Positions 1 to 9,700 of a stretch of DNA of 64,000 nucleotides are shown one piece after another. The notes under the pieces are model-generated. The model was not told where the DNA came from. It made no database searches and saw only the letters and a list, made by a program, of their open reading frames with translations. A program made the translations under genes and the position numbers. The stretch covers positions 78,139 to 142,138 of the forward strand of contig JALGYY010000047.1 of NCBI GenBank assembly GCA_025782575.1, given 5' to 3'. The DNA comes from a bacterium (lineage in GTDB: Bacteria; Orphanbacterota; Orphanbacteria; Orphanbacterales; Orphanbacteraceae). Every line of letters starts with the position of its first letter. Within the stretch, counting starts at the first letter, position 1.

Positions 1-103
1 GATAGCTGTTATACACCGCGTTGTTTACGTGGCCCATCGGATCGAGGTCGCGAAATCGAACCGCCACGTCGTGGTATACCTGGTAATCAGTCACCTGCGG
101 TAC

Positions 104-712
104 TCAACGGGCAACCGAAAGAACGTTTCGGACCAGGTCCGCCAGCGAGCCGGCTTCCATTTTACGCATGACCTTGGCGCGATGGGCTTCGACGGTCTTG
201 TTGCTGATGCTGAGCACTTCCGCGATCTGCTTGTTCGAATTGCCGTCCACGACGAGATCCATCACTTCCCGCTCCCGGGGCGTAAGGGATTCGATCCGTG
301 AGACCACGTGCCCTTCTTCGGCCCGGTTGCGCCTGCGTCGTACGTCTTCCTCGAGCGCACCGGCAATCTTCTCGAGCAGATGTTGATCGGAGAACGGTTT
401 CTCGATGAAGTCGACCGCGCCGGCCTTGAGTGCGCGCACGGCGGTCGTGACGTCGGCGTGGCCGGAAATGATGACGATCGGGATATCGATACGGCGGTTC
501 CGGATCACTTCCTGTACTTCCAGTCCCCCCATGCCGGGCATGCGGATATCGAGGAGCAGGCACCCCGGTGAGGAGTCGGTGTACTTCTCCAGAAAGTCGA
601 GGCCCGAAGAAAATGTCTCGACCCTGTGGCTGGCGGACTCGAGTAGCCAACTGATGGAATTGAGGACTGCTGCGTCGTCGTCTACAACGTAAACTGTCGG
701 ATCGGAATGCAT
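104..712 (-). CDS. FixJ/NarL-type response regulator
   Basis: Two-component response regulator of about 202 residues. The N-terminal receiver domain shows the acidic pocket (VVDDD) and the phospho-acceptor in LLLDIRMPGMGG. A linker leads to a LuxR-type HTH near the C terminus (LTPREREVMDLV, then NKQIAEVLSISNKTVEAHR), as in FixJ, TtrR and NodW. The ORF track starts at a TTG that overlaps the kinase stop. An ATG two codons later (712) sits 9 bases after AAGGAGG, so I prefer it. The gene follows the histidine kinase directly, which is almost certainly its phosphodonor. The receiver-LuxR architecture suggests a DNA-binding transcription activator. The target is unknown; the adjacent 19-gene envelope operon is one candidate. 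Confidence 0.93.
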   Translation of the reverse strand: MHSDPTVYVVDDDAAVLNSISWLLESASHRVETFSSGLDFLEKYTDSSPGCLLLDIRMPGMGGLEVQEVIRNRRIDIPIVIISGHADVTTAVRALKAGAVDFIEKPFSDQHLLEKIAGALEEDVRRRRNRAEEGHVVSRIESLTPREREVMDLVVDGNSNKQIAEVLSISNKTVEAHRAKVMRKMEAGSLADLVRNVLSVAR

Positions 713-714
713 GA

Positions 715-2412
715 TCAAACCCCTCCTTCGATAGGCAGGTTGAACTGGATTGTCGCCCCGCCTTCATCACCTGATTGAACCTGAAACCTACCGCCGTGGG
801 CCTCGATGATCGACCGGCTGACCGACAATCCCATGCCCATCCCCTCGGCCTTAGTCGTAAAAAACGGATCGAATATCCGGCCGGCGATATCCGCCGGAAT
901 ACCGGGTCCTGAATCGGCTACTGAAACAATTGCGAAGTCGTCATTCTCACGGGAGGTCCGAATGGTAAGTGTTCGAACCGCAGAGCCGGCTTCCTGCATC
1001 GCCTCGACCGCGTTCCGAATGAGGTTCAGAATGACCTGTTGGATCTGAACACGGTCAGAAGCGATATCAGTAAGGTCTTGGTCAAGATCCAGGATTGCGG
1101 TAACCCGGCCGAGTCGAATGTCCTGCTGCGACAGATCGAGCATCTCTTTCACGAGCTCATTCAGATTTACCTGGGTGCGCTGCGGTTCTTTCTGATGGAC
1201 GAAGTTTCGCAGTCTACGAATGATCGCACCCGCTCGTTCCGCCTGCTCCGCGGCGCGATCGAGGCCGTACAGGATGTGTTCGTTCGCAGTCTCTCCGTTT
1301 CGCAACCGCCCGGCACACCCTCGCGTGTAATTAATGATTGCGGTGAGCGGCTGGTTCAGCTCATGTGCGATTCCCGAAGCCATTTCGCCCATCGTGCTGA
1401 GCCGCGAAAGCTGGGCAAGTTCGGTCTGAAGCTGGAGCGCCTTTGCCTCGGCCTCTTTCTGTTCCGTCACATCCCGCGCAATCGCTTCGAGTGCGATGAT
1501 CCGCCCGCTTGCGTCGAACACACCACGGTTAGATTGTAGAATCCATCGCTTGTTCCCTTCCGGATCGCGAACAACATATTCGGTGGTACCCCGGACGTCG
1601 CCGTCCAGGAAGCTCTGCCATGCTGCCGAGAAGCGCTCCCGGTGGTTTTCATCGACGATGGATCGAAGAAGGGTGTGATCCTTGACGAACTGCCCACTCG
1701 GATACCCGAAAACTCGCCGCGCCGCTCCGCTCATGTAGACGATGCGCCCTTCCGGCAGCGCAAAACGGAAGATGGCGTCATGAAGCCCCTCGACCAGTTC
1801 CCGGTACTTCTTCTCACTTGATATCAGTTTGATTTCGGCCTGTTGTCTATCGAGTATTTCTTCTTTCAGCTTGCTGTTCGCCGCGGAAAGACTCGCCGTC
1901 CGTTCTTCCACGCGTCGCTCGAGATCGCGGTAGGCCTTCTGAATCGTCAGCTCAGCGCGGATCTGATCGGTGGCATTGAATCCGAACCCGGCCGTCCCGA
2001 TGATCCGACCCGATTGATCACGCAAGGGGCCGACGCTGTTGAAGTACCAGTTACCCGCGAGATGGGAAGTACAGTTCACCGTCTTACCGGTCAGCGCTTT
2101 GTGGTGGGCGTCAAGAAGCTCTCCATCCGTGGGATCGGTGCGAAAGAACTCGGCCACAGAAAAGCCGACCGGACCGTTCGGCTCCATATTCAGCGAATCG
2201 AGTCCCGGTCCGAGACAAGAAGTCAGTTCGAAGTCCGAATCAGTCGTCCAGAAAAGAGCGGGAAACCGGCTGCTGAGCAGGTTGAACCAGGTATCCCGGA
2301 CGGCCGGCTCCGCCGCGAGCGGGGAAACGGGAGGTGCGCCTATCGCAGAAGACTGTCCAGGCTCGCCATAGACCTCATCCTCAGCCCGCTTCTTTGTCGG
2401 TCCGTCCAGCAT
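715..2412 (-). CDS. PAS-domain sensor histidine kinase
   Basis: Soluble-looking sensor kinase of 565 residues with no clear membrane segment. I read two PAS-type domains (about residues 45-165 and 205-325, the second ending in the PAC-like DVTEQKEAEAKAL), joined by a helical linker. A HisKA dimerisation helix carries the phosphorylated histidine in GIAHELNQPLTAI. The HATPase_c domain has the N box (LIRNAVEAM), the G1 box (DSGPGIP), the FFTTK segment and GMGMGLSVSR. This HisKA type is found in FixL/DctB/TodS-like kinases paired with FixJ-like regulators, which matches the gene downstream. No FixL heme-PAS signature could be confirmed by eye, so the signal is unknown. It starts 282 bp downstream of the big operon's last gene, in the same direction. 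Confidence 0.93.
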   Translation of the reverse strand: MLDGPTKKRAEDEVYGEPGQSSAIGAPPVSPLAAEPAVRDTWFNLLSSRFPALFWTTDSDFELTSCLGPGLDSLNMEPNGPVGFSVAEFFRTDPTDGELLDAHHKALTGKTVNCTSHLAGNWYFNSVGPLRDQSGRIIGTAGFGFNATDQIRAELTIQKAYRDLERRVEERTASLSAANSKLKEEILDRQQAEIKLISSEKKYRELVEGLHDAIFRFALPEGRIVYMSGAARRVFGYPSGQFVKDHTLLRSIVDENHRERFSAAWQSFLDGDVRGTTEYVVRDPEGNKRWILQSNRGVFDASGRIIALEAIARDVTEQKEAEAKALQLQTELAQLSRLSTMGEMASGIAHELNQPLTAIINYTRGCAGRLRNGETANEHILYGLDRAAEQAERAGAIIRRLRNFVHQKEPQRTQVNLNELVKEMLDLSQQDIRLGRVTAILDLDQDLTDIASDRVQIQQVILNLIRNAVEAMQEAGSAVRTLTIRTSRENDDFAIVSVADSGPGIPADIAGRIFDPFFTTKAEGMGMGLSVSRSIIEAHGGRFQVQSGDEGGATIQFNLPIEGGV

Positions 2413-2581
2413 TTTCGGATTCCTGATTTGCCGCTCTTGCGGTCGCTCGCCGATTCAGGGCGAAGCTGAGCATCTTGGCCCAATTGTCACTGATGCTAGT
2501 GTTCGGCGGGAGCGTCGAGCGGCATAATAAGTGAAAACCCGCGTTTATACCACAAAATGTGTAAGATTGTTTGAGTGTTGA

Positions 2582-2602
2582 TTGTAAGAGCATTTCTTAC
2601 AA
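2582..2602. promoter_or_regulatory. Perfect 8-bp inverted repeat upstream of the kinase gene
   Basis: TTGTAAGA and TCTTACAA flank a 5-base spacer, and a further GTAAGA half-site lies about 20 bp to the left. The repeat lies in the 282-bp gap between the envelope operon and the histidine kinase gene, about 170 bp upstream of the kinase start. There is no T-run after it on either strand, so an operator is more likely than a terminator. The binding protein is unknown. Confidence 0.4.
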
Positions 2603-2694
2603 AGCGGTTTGTCAGGGATTGCCCGCTGGAGGCGAAGCCGGACCTGCTGATATTGACAGGGTTTCCCCTTGGTCAAACCTGCAGGGAGAGCGGC

Positions 2695-3744
2695 CTACTT
2701 AGGGGGCGTGAAAATGAATGGTGCCTTGAAAGTGACGACCCCCTTCGGAATTTCCGGAAACCGCCAACCACGAATCTGTGAGATAGCACAAGCCGCAAGA
2801 TCTTCGGATGCCAGTGTGTTTTCCACCACAGTTGCTTCCAAAACATTGCCGGACGGAGCTACGGTGATTCCTACAACCAGCTTTCCCCGGAGACCCGGGC
2901 TTCGATTCAGCTCATTGTCGTAACAGAATTGGATCCCGGCCGAGTATTTCCGAACTACCGCGAGCAGGGAAGAGTTGCTTCGCCACTCGCCACCTCCGCG
3001 CGTACCCGAACCTGAACCGGCCACGCCACCCCGTCTGCCGCCGGCCCTCCCGCCCGGTGATCCTGGGCCACTGCCCGCTGCCCCTCCCCCAAGATCGTCG
3101 ATGGAGGAAATTGTAATTCGGGAGCTGCCGAGCGCTCCACCGAGTGCAGCTACATCAACCCCTGCGGGGGATCCTGTCGAGGGGGCGCCCGCTTCTCCGG
3201 CGCTCCGACCGGCTCTTACCTGTCTCCGGCGTTCCCCTCGCGATTTGTTCACTCCTTTTCCCTTCCCATCGGCAGATAGAGAGGTGGACAGGTCAGCGAG
3301 TACCGCTCCGAGCGATCCCTTTACGTCGGCGAGTTCTCGGCTTACCAACTGTCTCGCCATGGCCCGCCCCGCCTCGCCTCGCGGAGTCGGTTCGGTCTCC
3401 TGCTTTGCGGTCTTGCGGCCCCCCGCCGGTTTCGCAGACTCCGGCCGAGCGTCAGCGACCGGTTCCGGGTCGGGATTCACCGTCTCAGCCGGCGGCGCGA
3501 TCGCCTTCACTTCAGGCGTGGTCTGCGATTGCACAACCGGTTCCGGTTTCTGAAGAATCAGCCTGGCCAGACGTTCCGGAACAGCTTCGATACTCGCCAC
3601 TTCCATCTCCCGGTTGGGAGTGATGAGAACAATGGCGAGAAACAGCACGCCGGCCGTGGCCGACCAGGAGAGGCACTTTCGGAATCGGGGATCGATCTGG
3701 CCCAATACCGGTTGCCTGTATGGGTGAGGTATGGAAATCACCAT
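2695..3744 (-). CDS. AgmX/PglI-type TonB-like energy-transducing protein
   Basis: Protein of 349 residues. A short cytoplasmic N terminus precedes one membrane segment (about residues 27-43). A long Pro/Glu/Ala- then Gly/Ser-rich periplasmic linker follows (about 70-255), and a folded C-terminal domain of about 90 residues completes it. That domain (SAGIQFCYDNEL ... LRGKLVVGITVAPSGNV ... WRFPEIPKG) matches the AgmX/PglI C-terminal family, which is related to TonB_C. Such proteins couple inner-membrane ExbB/ExbD motors to envelope or outer-membrane partners; the Myxococcus relatives are GltG and GltJ. It is the last gene of the 19-gene minus-strand operon, directly after two exbD genes and exbB. 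The start is an ATG about 9 bases after GAGGAG. Confidence 0.85.
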   Translation of the reverse strand: MVISIPHPYRQPVLGQIDPRFRKCLSWSATAGVLFLAIVLITPNREMEVASIEAVPERLARLILQKPEPVVQSQTTPEVKAIAPPAETVNPDPEPVADARPESAKPAGGRKTAKQETEPTPRGEAGRAMARQLVSRELADVKGSLGAVLADLSTSLSADGKGKGVNKSRGERRRQVRAGRSAGEAGAPSTGSPAGVDVAALGGALGSSRITISSIDDLGGGAAGSGPGSPGGRAGGRRGGVAGSGSGTRGGGEWRSNSSLLAVVRKYSAGIQFCYDNELNRSPGLRGKLVVGITVAPSGNVLEATVVENTLASEDLAACAISQIRGWRFPEIPKGVVTFKAPFIFTPPK

Positions 3745-3757
3745 GATCGGGGTCTCC

Positions 3758-4252
3758 TCAGATCTTGATCACCGCGAGCGATATGCTGGCGAACCCGCTT
3801 TGCTGACATGTGTACATCACCTTCTGAAGCACCTGGAACGGGATTTCCCGATCACCCTGGATCGTGATCTGTCCCTCACTGTCGTCATTCGGCGTGCCTC
3901 GAAGCGCCGCGATCTCGTCCTGCTTCTCTTTCGCCTCGGCGAGACGCGCGGCGAGCGGTTCGATTTTCATGCCTGTCCCTTCGATCACTTCCCGCACGGT
4001 AGATATCAGTTCGCTCCCGAGCAGAATGTCCGTCTCGGAGACAGCCACCACAAGAGTGGCTACCGGCTGGTCTTTGCTCGCTGATACCGGAAGCTCTACT
4101 CCCGGTACCGGAGTTACTACCTCTCCTTCCGCCACAAAACTCTTCAACAAAAAGAGAAGCAGCACAGTCAAAATATCCATCATGGAAGTGATTCGGAGCT
4201 TCTGCGGCTTCCCGATATTCCTGCGCTTCCGTTTGCTTTTATGTCGAATCAT
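3758..4252 (-). CDS. ExbD/TolR family proton-channel protein (canonical Asp)
   Basis: Protein of 164 residues. A Lys/Arg-rich cytoplasmic N terminus is followed by a single membrane helix with the conserved proton-binding aspartate (ITSMMDILTVLLLFLL) and then a periplasmic ExbD/TolR domain. The C terminus (VLQKVMYTCQQSGFASISLAVIKI) is the usual ExbD ending. It would form the inner-membrane stator/channel with the ExbB-type gene and the second ExbD. A coiled-coil-like insert (LAARLAEAKEKQDEIAALRG) makes it slightly longer than plain ExbD. It lies 11 bp after the second exbD and 13 bp before the AgmX-like gene. Confidence 0.9.
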   Translation of the reverse strand: MIRHKSKRKRRNIGKPQKLRITSMMDILTVLLLFLLKSFVAEGEVVTPVPGVELPVSASKDQPVATLVVAVSETDILLGSELISTVREVIEGTGMKIEPLAARLAEAKEKQDEIAALRGTPNDDSEGQITIQGDREIPFQVLQKVMYTCQQSGFASISLAVIKI

Positions 4253-4263
4253 GATCGGCCTCG

Positions 4264-4737
4264 CTATCTGTGATTCGCGCCGAGGAGTGAAATCTGCGGC
4301 AGACCCGCCGCACGCACCACGTCCATGACGCCGATAATCGTGTCATACTTCGTTTCCGCTTCGGCGATGATCATGATCTCTTCATTTTCGGGGTGGGCGC
4401 CGGCGACAGATTCGAGTGCTGCCTGAAGCTCTCTCCGCTCATTCTCGCCCCCTCTCGGAACAGCCGTAGTCGGGATCATTTTCCCTTCGATTACGAACTG
4501 CTCCTCCCGGATCGTCACGGCAAGAAGAAGGTTCTCTTCGATGCCGTCGATCTCGTTCTGCTCTTCCGTGGCGACCTCAAACGGAAGGTTCATGCGGATA
4601 ACGGACATCTCCACAAAAACCGCCGAGAGAAGAAGCATCGGAATCAGAACGACGAACAGATTCATGAGCGGAAGGACTTCGAGATCGTCCCTCACAAGCT
4701 CGCCGACAGCCGTCTGTTTTCTTCGATTCAACATCAC
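4264..4737 (-). CDS. Second ExbD/TolR-like protein with Asn replacing the channel Asp
   Basis: Protein of 157 residues with the ExbD/TolR layout: a charged N terminus, one membrane helix and a periplasmic domain ending in DVVRAAGLPQISLLGANHR. In the membrane helix (LPLMNLFVVLIPMLLL) asparagine sits where canonical ExbD/TolR has the proton-carrying aspartate. The partner ExbD keeps the Asp, so this pair may be asymmetric, with this copy structural or regulatory. The Myxococcus AglQ/AglS pair offers a precedent for two TolR-type subunits with one TolQ. It lies between exbB and the first exbD with gaps of only 11-12 bp. The family call is firm; loss of proton conduction is inference. Confidence 0.87.
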   Translation of the reverse strand: MMLNRRKQTAVGELVRDDLEVLPLMNLFVVLIPMLLLSAVFVEMSVIRMNLPFEVATEEQNEIDGIEENLLLAVTIREEQFVIEGKMIPTTAVPRGGENERRELQAALESVAGAHPENEEIMIIAEAETKYDTIIGVMDVVRAAGLPQISLLGANHR

Positions 4738-4749
4738 ATCCTCCGGTCG

Positions 4750-5505
4750 TTAGCGAAGAACAACCTGAACATCTTCCTGGAACTTCCTGCGCGCAGCTTC
4801 GTCGGCAGGAGAGAGGACAGGCGCCTCGGAAGTCGTGCGGTTCGTGACTGCCGGAGCGGCTTCTCTCGATACTCCTTGCGGGCTCGCAGCGAGTGCCTGA
4901 ATCAGTCGCACCGACATTTCGTCGATCTGCTCGATGATCCGCTCCACTTTGGAAACCAGAAACGAGTGAAGTAGAAGAGTGGGCACGGCGACGATAAGGC
5001 CGAAGGCGGTTGTGTTGAGGGCCTGGGAGATTCCCGCCGCGAGAAACGCCGAACGCTGCGAAGGATCGGCCGCTCCCACGGCAGCAAAAGCTGTAGTCAG
5101 ACCGAAGATCGTACCGAGCAGTCCGAGCAGGGTGGCGACATTGGAGAGCATGCTGAGGTGGGGAAGCCGCCGGGTGAGCGGGGGGATCACGATAGAGGCT
5201 TCTCCTTCGGCCGAATCGAGCAGAGCATCGCGGGAGTTGTCGGGCGTTTCGAGGACCGTGAGTGCTACCTGAGCGGCCGGGGACTTAACTTTTCTGCAGA
5301 GGTCTACTGCAGCGTGGCGGTCGCCCCGGCCGATATGGGCGAGCAGATCATTTCTCAGTTTACGATTGTTAAGGGCGGAAGCTCGAGCGATCACCCAGAA
5401 ACGCTCCGCCGCAATCGCCACAATGAGAACGGCCGCTCCAAGAATGATGTACATGAACGGTCCGCCCTGCTTGAAGAACGAAGAAAAAGTCGAAAGGATA
5501 TCCAT
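4750..5505 (-). CDS. MotA/TolQ/ExbB family proton-channel protein
   Basis: Inner-membrane protein of about 251 residues. A first membrane helix lies near residues 18-36 (FMYIILGAAVLIVAIAA), followed by a cytoplasmic domain. Two further helices carry the TolQ/ExbB signature (SNVATLLGLLGTIFGLTTAF, then SQALNTTAFGLIVAVPTLL). It would use the proton motive force together with the ExbD pair. The ORF track begins at a GTG only one base after GGAGG; the ATG three codons later (5505) is 10 bases from GGAGG, so I start there. This leaves a 2-bp gap to the preceding gene. The last 30 residues are a variable cytoplasmic tail. AglR of Myxococcus is the closest functional analogue by context. Confidence 0.92.
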   Translation of the reverse strand: MDILSTFSSFFKQGGPFMYIILGAAVLIVAIAAERFWVIARASALNNRKLRNDLLAHIGRGDRHAAVDLCRKVKSPAAQVALTVLETPDNSRDALLDSAEGEASIVIPPLTRRLPHLSMLSNVATLLGLLGTIFGLTTAFAAVGAADPSQRSAFLAAGISQALNTTAFGLIVAVPTLLLHSFLVSKVERIIEQIDEMSVRLIQALAASPQGVSREAAPAVTNRTTSEAPVLSPADEAARRKFQEDVQVVLR

Positions 5506-5507
5506 GA

Positions 5508-5828
5508 TTACCACACCTCCATTTGAGAAAGCCCCGCGGGCAGAGTTAACAGTCGAACAGGGAGAGCTGCCGATCCGATGGCGGTGTACTCGTCGAGATA
5601 CAATCTATGAATCATGTCGGGGTAGCGTGGTTGCTCCCGGGACGAAATGAAGAGTACCTGGGGAAGGGGAATCTCCCCCTCGATCGAAATGGCGTCAAGT
5701 GTCCCCGCGTCTCTGCTCGCTTCGCCGGATACCCCGGTTTCAGCAGATAGAATGGTGGCCGGAAGCAGTAAGCACGCCATGACGATGACGGGCCATGTCG
5801 TCTGGTTCCATTTGTGAGTCTTTGTCAT
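5508..5828 (-). CDS. Small secreted protein of the envelope-complex operon
   Basis: Protein of 106 residues with a signal peptide (PVIVMACLLLPATILSAET). A short mature domain follows, in which DAISIEGEIPLPQVLFISSREQ and PRYPDMIHRLYL stand out as conserved-looking text. The stretch reads like the short periplasmic family found beside ExbB-ExbD-AgmX-TPR gene sets in other diderm bacteria, but I cannot assign a named family. It overlaps the upstream TPR lipoprotein gene by ATGA and ends 2 bp before the exbB start, so it is translationally coupled on both sides. It probably acts in the periplasm as part of the complex. The function is unknown. Confidence 0.72.
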   Translation of the reverse strand: MTKTHKWNQTTWPVIVMACLLLPATILSAETGVSGEASRDAGTLDAISIEGEIPLPQVLFISSREQPRYPDMIHRLYLDEYTAIGSAALPVRLLTLPAGLSQMEVW

Positions 5829-6751
5829 TGCTCTTCTCCGATGATTCCGCCATTGCCGTCGCCACCGACGGGAAGCGTTCCGGCCGGCCGGTCAAAGTAA
5901 GGGGCGATCCCGTCCGGGTCGGCGCTCGCTCTCTCCGAGTACCGGCCGAACCACTCGGCCGCCTGCTGTTCGTCGTAAAAGTAGAATTGCTCGACAATCG
6001 CCAGATTGTAGTAAGGCCCGGGGAGATCAGAATCGATCTCGACGGCGTTCAAGAATGAATCACGTGCGCTCATCGGATCGCCGGCATAGAGAAGGGAAAT
6101 ACCGTAATTGTTATGATTCGCAGCGCTCCCCGGGTCGGCCAGAAGAGCGCTCCTTGTCGCCTCGCCGGCATTTTCAAAATTTTCTCCCTTGAGCCGGATA
6201 TAGGCGAGTGATGATCCTGTAGACTTCCAGTGCGGTCCCGGACGGTGAAGGAGCTCGATCACTTCGGCGGCCCCTCCCGGTTCGCCGGCCGCCTCCGAAT
6301 GGAGGGCGAACGAGGCGAGAACCTCTTCGGGAACAATGGATCCATTACGGCGAACACCATCTATGATGGATAGCGCTTCTCCGTATCTCCCGGACTCGTA
6401 GAGAAGCTTGGAATAAGCTGTCAATGCCGGCATGTAAGCCGGGTCACGATCAAGAGAGGCGCGGAGATACTCTTCTGATTCGGTTTTCCGTCCGAGCCTG
6501 GTACATACCTCCGCTGCCTGGTAGAGCCAGTACGGTTCATCCGGTTCGTAGCGAGCCGATCGGTCAAGCCGGCGGAGCAGCTGATCGCCGGCGAGTTCCC
6601 CTTCCCCTATGATCTCCTCCACCAGGAAACCAGCCGTGCTGTTTCTCGAACCACACCCGCTCATGATCATGGGAACGGCGAGGACGAACAGGAGCAGGTA
6701 CTGTCTATTGAAATACGAAGCGATCGGGCGTCCGCTCGATGACGAGTTCAT
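5825..6751 (-). CDS. TPR-repeat lipoprotein
   Basis: Protein of 308 residues. The N-terminal signal ends in a lipobox (VPMIMSGCGS), so it is a lipoprotein. The mature part consists of TPR-like helical repeats, for example EPYWLYQAAEVCTRLGRKTESEEYLRASL, AYMPALTAYSKLLYESGRYGEALSII and AANHNNYGISLLYAGDPMSARDSFLNAVEI. TPR lipoproteins occupy the same position in Agl-Glt-like clusters (GltE). The start ATG overlaps the stop of the 1609-residue TPR gene by one base (TAATG), so translation is coupled. It is likely an outer-membrane-anchored scaffold linking the motor to the large TPR protein. The lipidation and repeats are seen in the sequence; the role is inferred. Confidence 0.86.
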   Translation of the reverse strand: MNSSSSGRPIASYFNRQYLLLFVLAVPMIMSGCGSRNSTAGFLVEEIIGEGELAGDQLLRRLDRSARYEPDEPYWLYQAAEVCTRLGRKTESEEYLRASLDRDPAYMPALTAYSKLLYESGRYGEALSIIDGVRRNGSIVPEEVLASFALHSEAAGEPGGAAEVIELLHRPGPHWKSTGSSLAYIRLKGENFENAGEATRSALLADPGSAANHNNYGISLLYAGDPMSARDSFLNAVEIDSDLPGPYYNLAIVEQFYFYDEQQAAEWFGRYSERASADPDGIAPYFDRPAGTLPVGGDGNGGIIGEEQ

Positions 6752-9700
6752 TATTGTTTCTCCTCATGCGGTTGTTCGAGACTCCCCGAGTCGAGGGTCA
6801 GTTCATCACCGGAGATCGGGGCATGCTCATCCTGCTCATTCTGTTCATCCGATGCCGCGATAACGGGCACGGCGCGGGCCTCGGCGGCCACGAGCGGGAA
6901 GTCCATCTCAGGCATGTGAACAAAACGCCTGGCCACGCGGGGCCAGAGCGATCTTCGTGTTCGGCCGATCCAGCCACCTTCGTCTTCATTGCTCTCCCCG
7001 GATTGTCGGAGGAGTTTCTCCCATGCCTGTTCAGCTGCATCGTCGAACTCCCATGCCTGTTCGCTCAGGACTTCGCGGTAGGCGGCAGCATCGTCGCCTG
7101 TTAAATCGGGGGGAGGTTCGCCATGTCGAACAGCGTCGGCGAAGTGAACGAGCGTGCTCCCGATCCGATAAGCAGCAGCACGGTTCCAGGGATAAGCTTC
7201 CATCGCTATGCACGTCCGGTACTTGGCGAATACGACATCGAGCAGCTCCTTCTTGGCTGCAATCGATTCCGAGAGTGGGTGAGTGATTCGGAGCTGCCGG
7301 AACCTGTTTGACGCTTCTTCGCCGGCGAGAAAACCGGCGCGGGCGAGTAGAACCGGATCGCTGAGATCAGGATGGTCTGCCGCGAGTATCTGATAGCGGG
7401 CGAGGTGGGACGAACCTGCCCCGGTGCTCATGAGTGAAGAGATCGGGTTGTCCGGTCCTACGGCATCCAGTTCTCGCCCGGCCCGACTCCCGAGCACGGC
7501 AAGCGCCGTCTCCACATCACCGGGAAAGCGGTCGAGGTAAATGGTCTGGATGTGGTCAGCCCCTGCAGGGTCACCGGCCAGAGCAAGGAGCTTACTCGCT
7601 TTCCAGAGAGCATCCCCTGCATCCGGATCGTCACCATGAAAATCCGCGAAAGACTCATATGCCCGTGCGGCGGCTGCCGGCCGTCCGGCCTCTTCCCACG
7701 TGGACGCGATCTGCAGCCTCGAGTCCTTGACCCACTCACTGTCGGTGTACTGATCGATCAGGTTTGTCCAACACCGAACGGCCGCATCCGGCGACTCACC
7801 CTCGCGGAATCCCAGGCCGGCTCGATAAAGAGCCGTGGCAGCGTGCTCGTATGAGTCATGGTCGGCGGCAAGCTTCTCGAAGAGGCGGGCGGCGATTTCA
7901 GGGCGGTCTGAATCCGAAATGGCCGTCGCTTCCGCCTGGCGAAACAGGCAGAGTGGGACGAGCGCCTCCATGGCGACTGCGAGAGAATCGATACCGTGCT
8001 CTACGGCAATCTGACCGGCCCGCTCATAAGCGAGAGCCGCGCGGTCGAACTCGGCCAGTTCGAAGTAGGTCTGCCCGAGAAGCCGCGCAGCCACGGGAGC
8101 TCGCTCGTCCTGATCACAAAGAACGAGGAAGCGTTCAAGCCCTTCCAGTGCGACGGGGGTGCGATCGTGGTAGTAGGCGAGTGTGGCCGCCCGCCAGATC
8201 ACATCGGCCCGCTTCTTCTCACCCGTTATGACAGGTAGCAATCGGTCCGACGCCGTTATCAGTGAGGCGGCGATCGAGTCAGGGCCGGTATCCATCTCCC
8301 CCCGGGAAGATTCATACCAGGTGTCGAGCATTGAAATGACCTGCCAGGCTGCATCCTCCCGAATTTCCAGGGAGTCGGCAAACACTCCGTTCTCGAAATG
8401 ATTCACGGCGGAATCATATTCGCCGAGAAATCCCGCCGCTTCACCCGCGTAATAGTGGAGTAAGGCGGACCGGGACTCGTCACTCCACGTGGCGATCATG
8501 ATCTCATAGATCTCGAGTGCGTCTTCCCAGTCGGTCGTGTCCCCGCTTGCTCTTGCCGCAACATGATGGGAGAGAGCCGCCCGCGAATAGGAATCGAACG
8601 CGAAGGAATCTCCCTCGGCCCGGAGCGAGTCATCTTTGATGGCCTCAGACCAAGCAGCCCCATTGAGAAAGCGCGGGGCGAGATCGAGACGGGCGCTCAT
8701 CGCATCATCTTTACGGTTGGCAGTGTCCAGCGTTTCAATCAACCGTCTGGCCGCTAGGAGAGCACTCGGATCGGTGGGGTACTTCTCGAGCCATAACCGT
8801 TCGATGTCCACCGACTCGTCGATCAGACTGAAGCGTCTGAATAGCGTGGAAAGCCCCGCCAGAATGGATCGTTCGTATCCCCGTTTCCCCTCGCCGGAAA
8901 ACAGCTCCTCGAATGGCCCGGCCCCGCCGGCCCTTGCAAGGGAGTGGATCAGGTACTCCCTTGCCTCTTCCCGGAGGTCTGCAGTGCCGCTCCCGACCCC
9001 CTCTTCGTAATGGTCGAGCAGGCGGCGGAACGAACGAGCCCCATCTTTGTAGCTCTCGAGATTGAAATGAGCCCAGCCGGTCTTATAGAGCGCAATAGCC
9101 GTAAACTCGGCGTTTTCTCCCCTTGCCGCTTCTTCGAACCACGGAATAGACGAAGCAAATTGTTTTTTGTGAAAACTATCGTCCCCCAGTCTCAGGAGAG
9201 CCTCCTGGCGATGCTCGGTCTCGGGATAGTGCCGGACGAGACGGGTCAGCACGGCAATTCCGGCATGGTCACCCTCGTCGAGCTGGATCATGCCGATGTT
9301 GAACAGCACGGCATCCATTCGGTGAAACTGTTGATCTTGATCCCGAATGGACTTGTAGAGATCATAGGCCGGTCCATAGTCCACAAACGGAGTCGCACCG
9401 GTTCCGGCTCCCGGGCCGTCAAGGAATGCAGCCATTCGAACGGAGAAATCTTCTTTTGCTTTGGCGAGTTCCAGGCTCGCGAGGCGAAAACGAACATCTC
9501 CGCGTGTAACAGGATCGGGATAACCGGCAAGAAATGAACTGAAGCGCTCGATCGCTTCAGCTCTCATGTTCCCCGGCGAGGAGACGGCCGTCCCTTCACC
9601 AGGATGATGTGAAGCGATCCACGCGAGTTCATCGGATGCAATGGCGAGCGTGTAGAGAAGCCCTTCTCCCCGCTCGAAGTGATGGCGCGATGAACTCTCG

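Noticed and set aside
715-2412. FixL-like oxygen sensing
   Set aside because: No convincing heme-PAS histidine context could be seen; the FixL/FixJ likeness is only in the HisKA and LuxR parts.
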